Part shown: one piece after another, positions 8,317 to 16,135 of the stretch
How positions within the stretch are numbered: the first letter of the stretch is position 1
Layout of the letters: each line of letters starts with the position of its first letter
NCBI GenBank assembly: GCA_964242325.1
Contig: CAXTCI010000043.1
Location: 1 to 31,606, forward strand
Reading direction: 5' to 3'
From: DASWOJ01 sp964242325
Lineage (GTDB): Bacteria; Pseudomonadota; Alphaproteobacteria; Acetobacterales; Acetobacteraceae
Length of the DNA: 31,606 nucleotides
Translations under genes and position numbers: made by a program
The notes under the pieces: generated by a model
What the model saw: the letters and a program-made list of their open reading frames with translations, nothing else
Databases searched by the model: none
Told to the model about the DNA's origin: nothing

Positions 8317-9498
8317 TTGATAGATCCTGCATCCGCCATCCTGGCCAGTCTTACTTTGGCCGGCGTGGCCCAGTCCGCCGCGGGCTGGCTGGCCGTGCGC
8401 CGGTTCAGCCGCCAGCCGACTGCGGCACCTGCCGTCCGCCCACCCGTAACGGTGCTAAAACCCCTGCATGGCGATGAGCCGTTGCTGGAAGCTGCCCTGG
8501 CTAGCTATTGCGAGCAGGATTACCCGGCTTTCCAGCTCGTGTTCGGCGTGCAGGACGCCGCCGACCCGGCATTGCGGGTGCTGCGCCGGCTGCGCGCGCG
8601 GTTCCCGGGCGTGGACATGGCGGTGGTCGTAGATCCGACACCGCACGGCGCCAACCGCAAGGTTGCCAACCTCATCAACATGCTACCAGAGGCCAAGCAC
8701 GACGTGCTGGTGATTGCCGACAGCGACATCCATGCCGCGCCCGATTACCTCGACAGCCTGGTGCGTAGCTTGGCTGCGCCGGACGTGGGGCTGGTGACGA
8801 CGCTGTATGCCGGGCTGCCATCCGGGGACAGCCTGACGGGCCGCCTGGGATCGGCCGGGATCAACCATGCTTTCCTGCCTGGCGCGCTGCTGGCCCGGGC
8901 GATGGGGCGGCAGGATTGCATGGGCGCTACGATGGCGTTGAGCCGTGACACGCTGGACCAAATCGGCGGTCTGCCCGCCTTGTCCGATCACCTGGCAGAC
9001 GACGCCGTGCTTGGGCGGCTGGTACGCGCGCGCGGCCTGGGTATTGCGCTTGCCAGCACCGTTCCGGCAACTACCGTGCCGGAAACCCGGATGCCCGCCT
9101 TGTTCCAGCACGAGCTGCGCTGGGCGCGCACGATCCAGGCGCTGGTGCCGGTCGAGTTCGCCTTGTCCGCCGTGCAGTTCCCGCTGTTCTGGTCTGCGCT
9201 GCTGGTAGGACTGTCCGGCGGCGATGCCTGGACCTGGCTGGTGTTTGCATCGGCCTGGGCCGTGCGCGGCGCCTCGGCATCGGGGGTCGAGCGGCAGTTG
9301 GGCCTTGCACCGGGGCTGCCGATCTGGCTTCTGCCTTTACGCGACCTGTTTTCCGTTTCGGTAATCCTGGCCAGCTACTGGACCGACCAGGTGGCGTGGC
9401 GTGGCCAAACGCTCCGTGCGACGCGGCCGATTGCGGCGTCGCGTAACAACCTGTCCCGGTCTGGCCTCCACCCCAGCCTTTCTCCCACAAAGGGATGA
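8317..9498 (+). CDS. hpnI: Hopanoid glycosyltransferase HpnI
   Basis: HpnI is a ceramide-glucosyltransferase-like enzyme that transfers N-acetylglucosamine to bacteriohopanetetrol at the inner membrane. The GT21-type signature is complete. VTVLKPLHGDEP and the nucleotide-sugar region come first, then DSD (residues 135-137), LADDAVLG (227-233) and QHELRWAR (264-271), the Q/RxxRW acceptor motif. An N-terminal membrane helix (residues 5-27) and several hydrophobic segments after residue 275 anchor it. The start codon is TTG, fixed by GGAG six bases upstream and by the position of the first helix. It lies 27 bases after hpnM, and hpnJ begins 7 bases after it, so all are likely co-transcribed. The 393-residue length fits the family. 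Confidence 0.93.
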   Translation: MIDPASAILASLTLAGVAQSAAGWLAVRRFSRQPTAAPAVRPPVTVLKPLHGDEPLLEAALASYCEQDYPAFQLVFGVQDAADPALRVLRRLRARFPGVDMAVVVDPTPHGANRKVANLINMLPEAKHDVLVIADSDIHAAPDYLDSLVRSLAAPDVGLVTTLYAGLPSGDSLTGRLGSAGINHAFLPGALLARAMGRQDCMGATMALSRDTLDQIGGLPALSDHLADDAVLGRLVRARGLGIALASTVPATTVPETRMPALFQHELRWARTIQALVPVEFALSAVQFPLFWSALLVGLSGGDAWTWLVFASAWAVRGASASGVERQLGLAPGLPIWLLPLRDLFSVSVILASYWTDQVAWRGQTLRATRPIAASRNNLSRSGLHPSLSPTKG

Positions 9499-9505
9499 CC
9501 CCGCG

Positions 9506-10936
9506 ATGATGAAGACCCTGTTCCTGCAACCACCCTCGTTCGGTGGGTTCGACGGCGGCGCCGGGTCACGTTACCAGGCGAAGCGGGAGATCAAGTCGTT
9601 CTGGTATCCCACTTGGCTGGCGCAGCCTGCCGCCCTCGTGCCCGGCAGCAAGCTGATCGACGCGCCGCCGGCCCGCATGGGGATGGAGCCGGTGCTGGCC
9701 GCCGCCAAGCAGCATGAGCTGTGCGTGATCCACACCAGCACGCCCTCGTTCGCGAGTGACGTGAAGGTGGCGCAGGCGCTGAAGGATGCAAACCCTGCGC
9801 TCAAGATCGGCTTCGTTGGTGCAAAGGTCGCCGTGCAACCGGCGGAAAGCCTGGCAGCGGCACCGGTGATCGATTTCGTCGCCCGCAATGAGTTCGACTT
9901 CACCTGCCTCGAAGTGGCGGAGCGCCGGGATTTTGCGGACGTGGACGGCATCAGCTACCGGGACCGCCAGGGCGAGGTCGTGCATAACCGGGACCGCGAA
10001 ATCCTGGAGGACATGGACAAGCTGCCCTTCGTCAGCGAGGTTTATAAGCGCGACCTGCGGATCGAGGACTACTTCATCGGCTACCTGCTGCATCCCTATC
10101 TCTCGATCTACACGGGACGGGGCTGCAAGAGCCGTTGCACCTTCTGCTTATGGCCGCAGACTGTGGGCGGGCACCGCTACCGCGTCCGCAGCCCGGAGCA
10201 CGTGGCTGCCGAGATCAAGCAGGCCATGCGGGACTTCCCGCAGGTGAAGGAATTCTTCTTTGACGATGACACCTTCACCGACAACCTGCCGCGGGCCGAG
10301 GCCATCGCGAAGGAGTTAGGCAAGCTGGGCGTCACCTGGTCCTGCAACGCCAAGGCGAACGTGCCGCGCAAGACGCTCGAAGTCTTGAAGGCCAACGGGT
10401 TGCGCCTGCTGCTGGTCGGCTACGAAAGCGGCAACCAGCAAATCCTGCACAATATTAAAAAGGGCTTGCTGGTGGACGTGGCCCGCAAGTTCACCAAGGA
10501 CTGCCACGAGCTCGGCATCAAGATCCACGGCACCTTCATCCTCGGCCTCCCCGGCGAGACGAAGGAGACCATCGAGCAGACGATCAAGTATGCCGTGGAG
10601 CTGAACCCGCATACGATGCAGGTTTCGCTGGCTGCGCCGTATCCCGGCACCTACCTATATGACCAGGCCGTGCAGAACGGCTGGCTGGATGCGGCGAATG
10701 CCGAACTGATTGACGAGCGCGGCGTGCAGATCGCCCCGCTGCACTACCCCGGCATTCTGAGCCACACCGAGATCTTTGACAGCGTGGAGGCGTTCTACAA
10801 GCGCTTCTATTTCCGTGCGCCGAAGATCGCCTCCATCGTCGGCGAGATGGTCCGCAGCCCGCAGATGATGAAGCGCCGCCTGCGTGAGGGCGTGGAGTTC
10901 TTCCAGTTCCTGCGCGAGCGCAACACGGCGGCCTAA
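9506..10936 (+). CDS. hpnJ: Hopanoid biosynthesis radical SAM protein HpnJ
   Basis: HpnJ is a radical SAM protein of the B12-binding-domain type, required to convert glucosaminyl bacteriohopanetetrol into the cyclitol ether form by ring contraction. An N-terminal Rossmann-like region covers residues 1-170 (MMKTLFLQPPSFGG, then IGFVGAKVAV). The radical SAM barrel follows, with the cluster cysteines Cys207, Cys211 and Cys214 in GRGCKSRCTFCLWPQ. FFFDDDTFT, SCNAKANVP, LVGYESGNQQIL and GTFILGLPGETKETI are further family motifs. The 476-residue length is normal. Two ATGs, at 9506 and 9509, follow an AAGGGA stretch; the upstream extension to 9401 overlaps hpnI and is not supported. A family 1 repeat separates it from hpnK. 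Confidence 0.94.
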   Translation: MMKTLFLQPPSFGGFDGGAGSRYQAKREIKSFWYPTWLAQPAALVPGSKLIDAPPARMGMEPVLAAAKQHELCVIHTSTPSFASDVKVAQALKDANPALKIGFVGAKVAVQPAESLAAAPVIDFVARNEFDFTCLEVAERRDFADVDGISYRDRQGEVVHNRDREILEDMDKLPFVSEVYKRDLRIEDYFIGYLLHPYLSIYTGRGCKSRCTFCLWPQTVGGHRYRVRSPEHVAAEIKQAMRDFPQVKEFFFDDDTFTDNLPRAEAIAKELGKLGVTWSCNAKANVPRKTLEVLKANGLRLLLVGYESGNQQILHNIKKGLLVDVARKFTKDCHELGIKIHGTFILGLPGETKETIEQTIKYAVELNPHTMQVSLAAPYPGTYLYDQAVQNGWLDAANAELIDERGVQIAPLHYPGILSHTEIFDSVEAFYKRFYFRAPKIASIVGEMVRSPQMMKRRLREGVEFFQFLRERNTAA

Positions 10937-10962
10937 CTTTCCAACACGGCGCTGTGCTGCCC

Positions 10963-11116
10963 TGCTTCCTCTCCCTCTGGGAGAGGGTTGGGGTGAGGGA
11001 ACGGGCAGGCGCCGTGTCTCCCAACCACAGTACTGCACTTCTTCGGCACCATGTGCCTTCCGCTCCGCAGCCAAGACCCCCTCACCCCGACCCTCTCCCG
11101 GAGGGAGAGGGAGAAG
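10963..11116. repeat. Family 1 palindromic repeat, copy B
   Basis: The left arm (10963-10999) forms a CCTCTCCC/GGGAGAGG hairpin followed by TTGGGGTGAGGG. The right arm (11077-11116) forms a perfect 9-base CCCTCTCCC/GGGAGAGGG hairpin with a GGA loop, preceded by CCCTCACCCCGA. The core before the right arm contains GCAGCCAAGACCCCC (from 11067), also found in copy D and, inverted, in copy C. It sits between hpnJ and hpnK, ending 13 bases before the likely hpnK start. Confidence 0.85.
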
Positions 11117-11129
11117 TAGGCAGCAGTTC

Positions 11130-11975
11130 TTGCATCTTACCCGCAGCGTCATCCTGTCCGCTGACGACTTTGGCCTATCCCTAGGTGTCAACGAGGCCGT
11201 CGAGCAGGCCCATCGCGGCGGCCTGCTGTCCACTGCCAGCCTGATGGTCGCAGGCCCCGCCGCGGCCGATGCCGTGCGCCGAGCGCGGGCAATGCCGGGG
11301 CTGCGGGTCGGGCTGCATTTGGTCGTCATCGAAGGCCCTGCCGCCGAGCCATCCGCATCACCTGGCCTGGTGGACGCTACTGGCCAGTTTCCGTCGGACC
11401 AACTCCGCCTGGGGTTCAACTACTTCGCCCGCCCTGCCATCCGCTGCCAACTCCAACACGAAATCCGGGTGCAATATCAAGCCTTCGCCGACACCGGGTT
11501 GCGCCTGGATCACGCCAACGCGCACAAGCACATGCACCTGCACCCCACGGTCGGCCTCATGATGATCGAGGTCGGGCGGGAGTTCGGCCTGCAGGCCATA
11601 CGTGTTCCTGCGGAGCTACCCGCGGTCATGGCCGCACTCGGCGCCCCACAAGGTCCCGGCGCCCGTGCGCTGCATGCCTGGACCCGGCTACTACGCTGGC
11701 AGGCCCGTCGCGCCGGGCTGCGAACCAACGATCACGCCTTCGGCATCGCCTGGAGCGGGCACATGACTGCCGCTCGGTTGGCTGCCCTGGCTCCCCGGCT
11801 GCCCGGCGGCCTGTCAGAGATCTACTTCCATCCTGCCACCCACCGCGACGCTGTGCTGACCCGGCTGATGCCGGACTACGAGCATGAGGCGGAACTGGCC
11901 GCCCTATGCGACCCTGAGGTGCGCGCTGCGTTGGCGGGCGCCGGCGCAGTGCTGACCGGTTACGGCGCCGTTTGA
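11130..11975 (+). CDS. hpnK: Hopanoid YdjC-type deacetylase HpnK
   Basis: HpnK is a YdjC/ChbG-family carbohydrate deacetylase that removes the acetyl group from N-acetylglucosaminyl bacteriohopanetetrol, acting between HpnI and HpnJ. Metal-site motifs are clear: SADDFG (Asp12, Asp13), GLHL (His63) and HANAHKHMHLHP (residues 128-139). A later FHPATH segment closes the active site. The chosen TTG start gives MHLTRSVILSADDFG, matching the position at which homologues begin. No ATG or GTG is available between the repeat and the first conserved residue. Purine-rich GGGAGAAGTAGG lies 10-19 bases upstream, partly inside the repeat. At 281 residues it has the usual length. It is the last gene of the rightward hopanoid unit and is convergent with hpnN. 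Confidence 0.9.
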   Translation: MHLTRSVILSADDFGLSLGVNEAVEQAHRGGLLSTASLMVAGPAAADAVRRARAMPGLRVGLHLVVIEGPAAEPSASPGLVDATGQFPSDQLRLGFNYFARPAIRCQLQHEIRVQYQAFADTGLRLDHANAHKHMHLHPTVGLMMIEVGREFGLQAIRVPAELPAVMAALGAPQGPGARALHAWTRLLRWQARRAGLRTNDHAFGIAWSGHMTAARLAALAPRLPGGLSEIYFHPATHRDAVLTRLMPDYEHEAELAALCDPEVRAALAGAGAVLTGYGAV

Positions 11976-12076
11976 GCGGTCGGGACCAGTTCCGGCAGCC
12001 GCATGGGATGCGCACGCACCGCGCTCCAGCCCAGCACCAACGCCACGATGATCAACCCAGTACGCACGAACGCCAT
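11960..12076 (-). CDS. Possible 38-residue single-pass membrane peptide
   Basis: A short frame reads MAFVRTGLIIVALVLGWSAV and continues RAHPMRLPELVPTAQTAP before TAA. The ATG is preceded by AAGGTG with a 6-base spacing, a good ribosome binding site. Residues 7-20 form a hydrophobic helix, which fits either a membrane anchor or a secretion signal followed by a short proline-rich tail. It lies 44 bases downstream of the hpnN stop on the same strand, so it could be the second gene of an hpnN transcript. Its last 16 bases overlap the hpnK 3' end on the opposite strand. No family is recognised. Chance occurrence of a frame this short cannot be excluded; the binding site and helix are the only support. 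Confidence 0.4.
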   Translation of the reverse strand: MAFVRTGLIIVALVLGWSAVRAHPMRLPELVPTAQTAP

Positions 12077-12120
12077 GATATTCACCTTGCCTCTTGGTGA
12101 GGCATCCAACACCAGACTAG

Positions 12121-14742
12121 TTAACATACAGATTGCGGCGGCATTATGCGGGTTTGCGGCGTCACCGTTGCAAGCAGCGCCGGCACGAACACCAAGGTCG
12201 CCAGCAAGGTGCAGCCCAGGCTGAGCAGCAGCAGCGTCCCCATGCTGGAGGTTCCGGGATGCCTCGACAGCGCCAGTGACCCGAACGCTGTCGCCGTCGT
12301 CAGCGCCGAAAACATCACCGCCCGCGCGGTCGGCGACGCCAGGTGTCCCCGCAGTCCATCCCGCCAGTTCATCACGAAATAAATGTTGAACGACACCCCT
12401 ACCCCCAGCAGCAGCGGCAGGGCGATGATGTTGGCGAAGTTCAGCTCCAGTGGCAGCAGCACCGCAGCCAGCACCGTCAGCAGCCCCGACAGCAGCAATG
12501 GCGCCAGCACCAGCAGCACGTCCCGCAGCCGCCGTAGCGCCGCGAACAGGATCAGGGTGATCGCCAGCAGTGCGCCTGCCGCGGCGCGCTCGAACGCGCC
12601 GATGATCGTGCGTGCGGTGGCGGCGATGGTGATGGCCGATCCCCCGGCCTCCGGCACTGCCGCCTGCACTTGCCCGGCGAAGGCGCGCAGCCCTTCGTTG
12701 CCGGCCGACTCCGGCCGCCCCGCGACCTGAACGCGTACTCGGCCGTCTGGCAGGCGCCAGTCCCGCGCGATCTCCGGCGGAATGCTCGCCAGGGTGACTG
12801 GCGACGCGGACAGCGCCAAGCGCAGCCGGCCGATCTGGTCCGGCAGGAAGCGGGTCAGCGCCGCGTTGGCCGCCATCACCGTCGCATCCGGCGCGGTGGC
12901 GATCGCCCGCAGGTCGCCGGCGACATCCGCCAACGGATGGTTTGGCGGCAGGCGCGGCAGGGCGCGGTCCATTTGGGACAGCGCGCCCCGGGCGGCCAGG
13001 CGGATGTCGGCCGGGCTGACGGGCGCTGCCGGGCTGCGCGGCGCCAGCGTCGGCCCCAGCAGCCCGGCGGCGTCGGCGATCAGCGCCAGCTTCTCCGGCT
13101 GCTCCTTCGGCACGAAGCTGCTGAGCGTGATGACCTGTCCCACCAGCGGCAGCGACGTCACCCGGGCAGCCACCGCGTCCGCCGCTGCCGCGTCCGGCGC
13201 CAGGATGTCTATGGTGTAAGGGTCGGTCAGCGGGTTGGAGGCAAGGTCGGCCAGGGTCCGCATCGCCTCGGTGTTAGGGTCCTTGGTGCTCAGCGGGTCG
13301 CTGTTGAATTGCAGGCGCGGCAGGCTGGCTGCGCCGAGGGCTGCCAACACGGCGAACGCGGCCAGGATCGGCCAGCGCCACCGCTCCAGGGCCCGGTCCA
13401 GCGGGCACAGGGCCGTGAACCCGACCTCGGCGGCAGCCGCCTGCGGCCGGAACAGCGTCAGCACCGCCGGCAGGAACAGCAGGGTGCAGGCAAATGCGAT
13501 CAGCATCCCACCGCCGGCAATCAGTCCTAACTCGGCGACCCCGGTGAAGTCCGTCGGCACGAAGGCGAGGAACCCCGCAGCCGTCGCCGTCGCCGCGACC
13601 AGGATCTGCTTGCCCGCCCGCCGCGCGGTGCCGGCGAGCGCGTCATTCAGGTCCGCGGCATGGAGCTGCATCTCCCGAAACCGCACGCAGAATTGGATGG
13701 CGAAGTCCACCGCGATGCCGACAAATAGGATCGCGAACGCGACCGAGATCAGGTTGAGCGGGTTGGACGTCAGCGTGGCGAACCCCGTCGTCAACAGCAG
13801 CCCGAGGAACAGCGTCATCACGATGGGCACGATCAGCCGCCAGGACCTGACTGCGAACGCCAGCCAGACCACGACCAGCACCGTGCTGCCCACCAGGCCG
13901 GCCACCGCGCCCTGCGCCACTGTGGCGAACTCCTCGTCCGCCAGCGCCACCGAGCCTGTCACGCGCACCCGGGCCTGCCCGGTAGCGACGAATTCCTGGT
14001 TCGCCGCCGCGGCGCGCAGAACCGCCGCCGCGGCGGCACCGGGCTGCAGCGCGCCGTAGTCGAGCACCGGTTGCGCCAAGACGAAACGGTAGGGTCCGCC
14101 CAGTTCCGACACCTTGCCGGACAGCAGCCGCTGCCAGGACAGCGGCTCCGGGTGTCCGGCGGCTGCGGCGGACAGGGCGGCATGGAAGCCGCGCAGGGGC
14201 GCCTCGAATGCCTGCAGGCTCACGCCTTGCTCGACGCCACGCGCCACCAGCGACAGCGCCGCAAACAGGCCGCGGGCGCTGGGGTCAGCGACGAGCTGCC
14301 CCAGGAAGGGCTGGGCGTCTATGGTCTGGTCCAGCAGGGTTTGCAGCACCGGGCGGTCCAGCAGCAGGAAGCCCTCCTGGGCAAAGAACGGCGACACGTC
14401 CGGGCGGCGTACGGTGCGGAAATGCGCGGGATCGCCTTGCAGGGCGGCAGCCAGGCCGTTGGCGGTGGCGTCCGCCATCTCCGGCGCGTCGGCGTCCACA
14501 ACCGCCACCAGCAAGTCGTTGAACTGCGGGAACAGGTGCTTCAGCTCGGCTTCCCGCTGCTTCCATGGCAGTGTCGCGGCGAACAGGCCGTCCACGTCGG
14601 TCGTGACATGCAGCCGGGCCGCGGCCAGCCAGGCGCAGCTTGCCGCCAGCAGCAGCCCCAGCAGCAGCACGCGCCACGGACGGCTGGCGCTGGCCAGGAC
14701 GACTCGACTCAACAAGGAACTATTAGGGGAAGGAGCAAGCAT
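12121..14742 (-). CDS. hpnN: Hopanoid transporter HpnN (MMPL/RND family)
   Basis: HpnN is an RND-superfamily inner membrane transporter that moves hopanoids toward the outer membrane. The protein (873 residues from this start) shows the MMPL layout. It has an N-terminal membrane helix (residues 22-40), a first periplasmic domain beginning LHVTTDVDGLF, and a cluster of helices around VGSTVLVVVWLAFAV, LFLGLLLTTGFATL and AILFVGIAVDFAIQF. A second helix-domain-helix half follows, ending with NWRDGLRGHL and ALTTATAFGSLAL. The frame can be read from a TTG at 14778, but the ATG at 14742 (MLAPSPNSSLLSRVV) is the more natural start; neither has a strong ribosome binding site. It is convergent with hpnK rather than part of the rightward operon. 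Confidence 0.92.
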   Translation of the reverse strand: MLAPSPNSSLLSRVVLASASRPWRVLLLGLLLAASCAWLAAARLHVTTDVDGLFAATLPWKQREAELKHLFPQFNDLLVAVVDADAPEMADATANGLAAALQGDPAHFRTVRRPDVSPFFAQEGFLLLDRPVLQTLLDQTIDAQPFLGQLVADPSARGLFAALSLVARGVEQGVSLQAFEAPLRGFHAALSAAAAGHPEPLSWQRLLSGKVSELGGPYRFVLAQPVLDYGALQPGAAAAAVLRAAAANQEFVATGQARVRVTGSVALADEEFATVAQGAVAGLVGSTVLVVVWLAFAVRSWRLIVPIVMTLFLGLLLTTGFATLTSNPLNLISVAFAILFVGIAVDFAIQFCVRFREMQLHAADLNDALAGTARRAGKQILVAATATAAGFLAFVPTDFTGVAELGLIAGGGMLIAFACTLLFLPAVLTLFRPQAAAAEVGFTALCPLDRALERWRWPILAAFAVLAALGAASLPRLQFNSDPLSTKDPNTEAMRTLADLASNPLTDPYTIDILAPDAAAADAVAARVTSLPLVGQVITLSSFVPKEQPEKLALIADAAGLLGPTLAPRSPAAPVSPADIRLAARGALSQMDRALPRLPPNHPLADVAGDLRAIATAPDATVMAANAALTRFLPDQIGRLRLALSASPVTLASIPPEIARDWRLPDGRVRVQVAGRPESAGNEGLRAFAGQVQAAVPEAGGSAITIAATARTIIGAFERAAAGALLAITLILFAALRRLRDVLLVLAPLLLSGLLTVLAAVLLPLELNFANIIALPLLLGVGVSFNIYFVMNWRDGLRGHLASPTARAVMFSALTTATAFGSLALSRHPGTSSMGTLLLLSLGCTLLATLVFVPALLATVTPQTRIMPPQSVC

Positions 14743-15042
14743 CGGCAGGGCTAAAGCGGAACCCGGCCCACACCGCAACCCTGCATCGGCTCAGGCGGGC
14801 GAGGCAGGCAGCCGGCGCGGAGCCGCGGCAGCCCCAAGGACCTCTCGCCAGTGGATCGGCTGGCCTCGGCGGGGTGCTGCGCCGCCCGGCGTCGCGGCCG
14901 AGGCCGTCGGAATGGGGGCGCGGCAGCCCTAGTGCGGCCAAGCCGCCGCATGGCAGAAATCTTTTCCAATTGGTCCCTCTATCCCGCTGTTATGCAATGG
15001 GCAGGAAAGGCCGGGGTAGCGCGAAGCCGGATCCGCCTAGTG
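14743..15042. other. Intergenic region upstream of hpnN
   Basis: These 300 bases separate two leftward genes, the hydroxylase and hpnN, and should contain the hpnN promoter. The segment 14810-14930 is very GC-rich, with GCGGCAGCCC present twice (near 14825 and 14920) and GCGGCCGAGGCC-type short palindromes. The part near 14950-15000 is noticeably more AT-rich. Open frames here on either strand lack recognisable protein features, and I do not call a gene. Confidence 0.4.
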
Positions 15043-15900
15043 TCACACCCGGCCGGCAGCGTCCTGGCGCGCTATACGGTCCGGCGACAGCGGGCCCACG
15101 ATCTGCTGCACCAGCGTGCCGCCAACTGGCGCGTCCACGCCGTAAACCTCGGGCCAGTGGCGCGGCAGGTGCAGGGTGCCGAACACCCGGTCCAGTACCG
15201 GCAGCATGGCGGCATAGTTGCGGTCCCGGTTCTCGGCGTCGTTGGTATGGTGCCAGTGGTGGAACGCCGGGGTTGCAAGCAGCCACTCCAGCGGGCCAAG
15301 GCGCCAGCGGAGGTTGGCATGGATGAAGAAGCCCCACACCGTGCCGACCACGACCACGAGCGCAGGAACCAAGCTGGCGGCGGCCCCGCCGATGCCCGGC
15401 CCGGCCAGGCCCAGCATGGAAAGCGGCACCAGGCTGCATATCCGTTCAAACACCATGTCCACGGGGTGGGCGCGGGTGTTGACCAGCCAGTCCATATGCT
15501 CGGCGCTGTGGTGTATGGCGTGGAAGCGCCAAAGCCAGGGCAGTTCATGGCTCCAGCGGTGGCCCCAGTAGGCGCCGACCTGCATCACCAGGAAGGTCGC
15601 AGCCATGTGCGCCCACAGCGGCAGGGCAGCCACCTGCGTGTGCCAGGCGCCGGGCATGGCGGCATGCGCGACCCCGGCCAGCACACCCAGCGGCGCCGCC
15701 AGCAGCGCGCCGGGCAGCAGGCTGGACAGGAAGTAGTAGCCGAGGTCGGCCGCGACGCCGGGCCGCAGTATCCGCGACGGCCGTAGGGCGAACAGCCGCT
15801 CCAGCGTCACGAACACGGCGCTGAGCAGCGCGAGCCAGATGCACAAGCGGAACACGTCCGTGGCGAACATCACGAGGTGCTGGTTGAACGAATGGGACAT
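15043..15900 (-). CDS. Membrane fatty acid hydroxylase / sterol desaturase superfamily protein
   Basis: This 285-residue integral membrane protein carries the complete histidine set of the di-iron hydroxylase superfamily: HRWSH (residues 114-118), HAIHH (127-131) and HHWHH (214-218). Further histidines at 145 and 194 are in expected places. Hydrophobic segments at about 17-32, 52-80, 97-111 and 155-190 place it in the inner membrane with the histidines facing the cytoplasm. Members oxidise sterols, fatty acids, carotenoids or sphingoid bases using O2. The substrate cannot be told from sequence. Its position behind hpnN makes a lipid or hopanoid modification role an attractive guess, but there is no direct evidence. 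The start ATG lacks a strong ribosome binding site. Confidence 0.85.
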   Translation of the reverse strand: MSHSFNQHLVMFATDVFRLCIWLALLSAVFVTLERLFALRPSRILRPGVAADLGYYFLSSLLPGALLAAPLGVLAGVAHAAMPGAWHTQVAALPLWAHMAATFLVMQVGAYWGHRWSHELPWLWRFHAIHHSAEHMDWLVNTRAHPVDMVFERICSLVPLSMLGLAGPGIGGAAASLVPALVVVVGTVWGFFIHANLRWRLGPLEWLLATPAFHHWHHTNDAENRDRNYAAMLPVLDRVFGTLHLPRHWPEVYGVDAPVGGTLVQQIVGPLSPDRIARQDAAGRV

Positions 15901-15960
15901 GGCGGGTCGTTATGCCCCTGACGTGGCCCAATCGCTACCGGAATGACATTTCTTGACGCG

Positions 15961-15997
15961 CTGCTCCGCCGGACCTGGCGGCGGCCGTGCGGAGCAG
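15961..15997. other. Stem-loop upstream of the hydroxylase gene
   Basis: CTGCTCCGC (15961-15969) and GCGGAGCAG (15989-15997) form a perfect 9-base inverted repeat around a 19-base GC-rich loop. It lies in the 235-base gap between the leftward alpha-E gene and the hydroxylase. No T-tract follows on either strand, so it is not a standard terminator. It may be an attenuating leader structure of the hydroxylase transcript or simply chance in GC-rich DNA. Confidence 0.35.
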
Positions 15998-16135
15998 GGC
16001 GCGACGGGTGCAGGAACCAGGACGTGTGTCTCTGGTGTCGAGGCATTCCGTCCTTGATTGCAAGGCAGCGAGGCCAGACGCGGCAAACAGCGCTACCCGC
16101 CTCCATCCTGCCGTGCATGCAGCCCGGGCCGGCGG

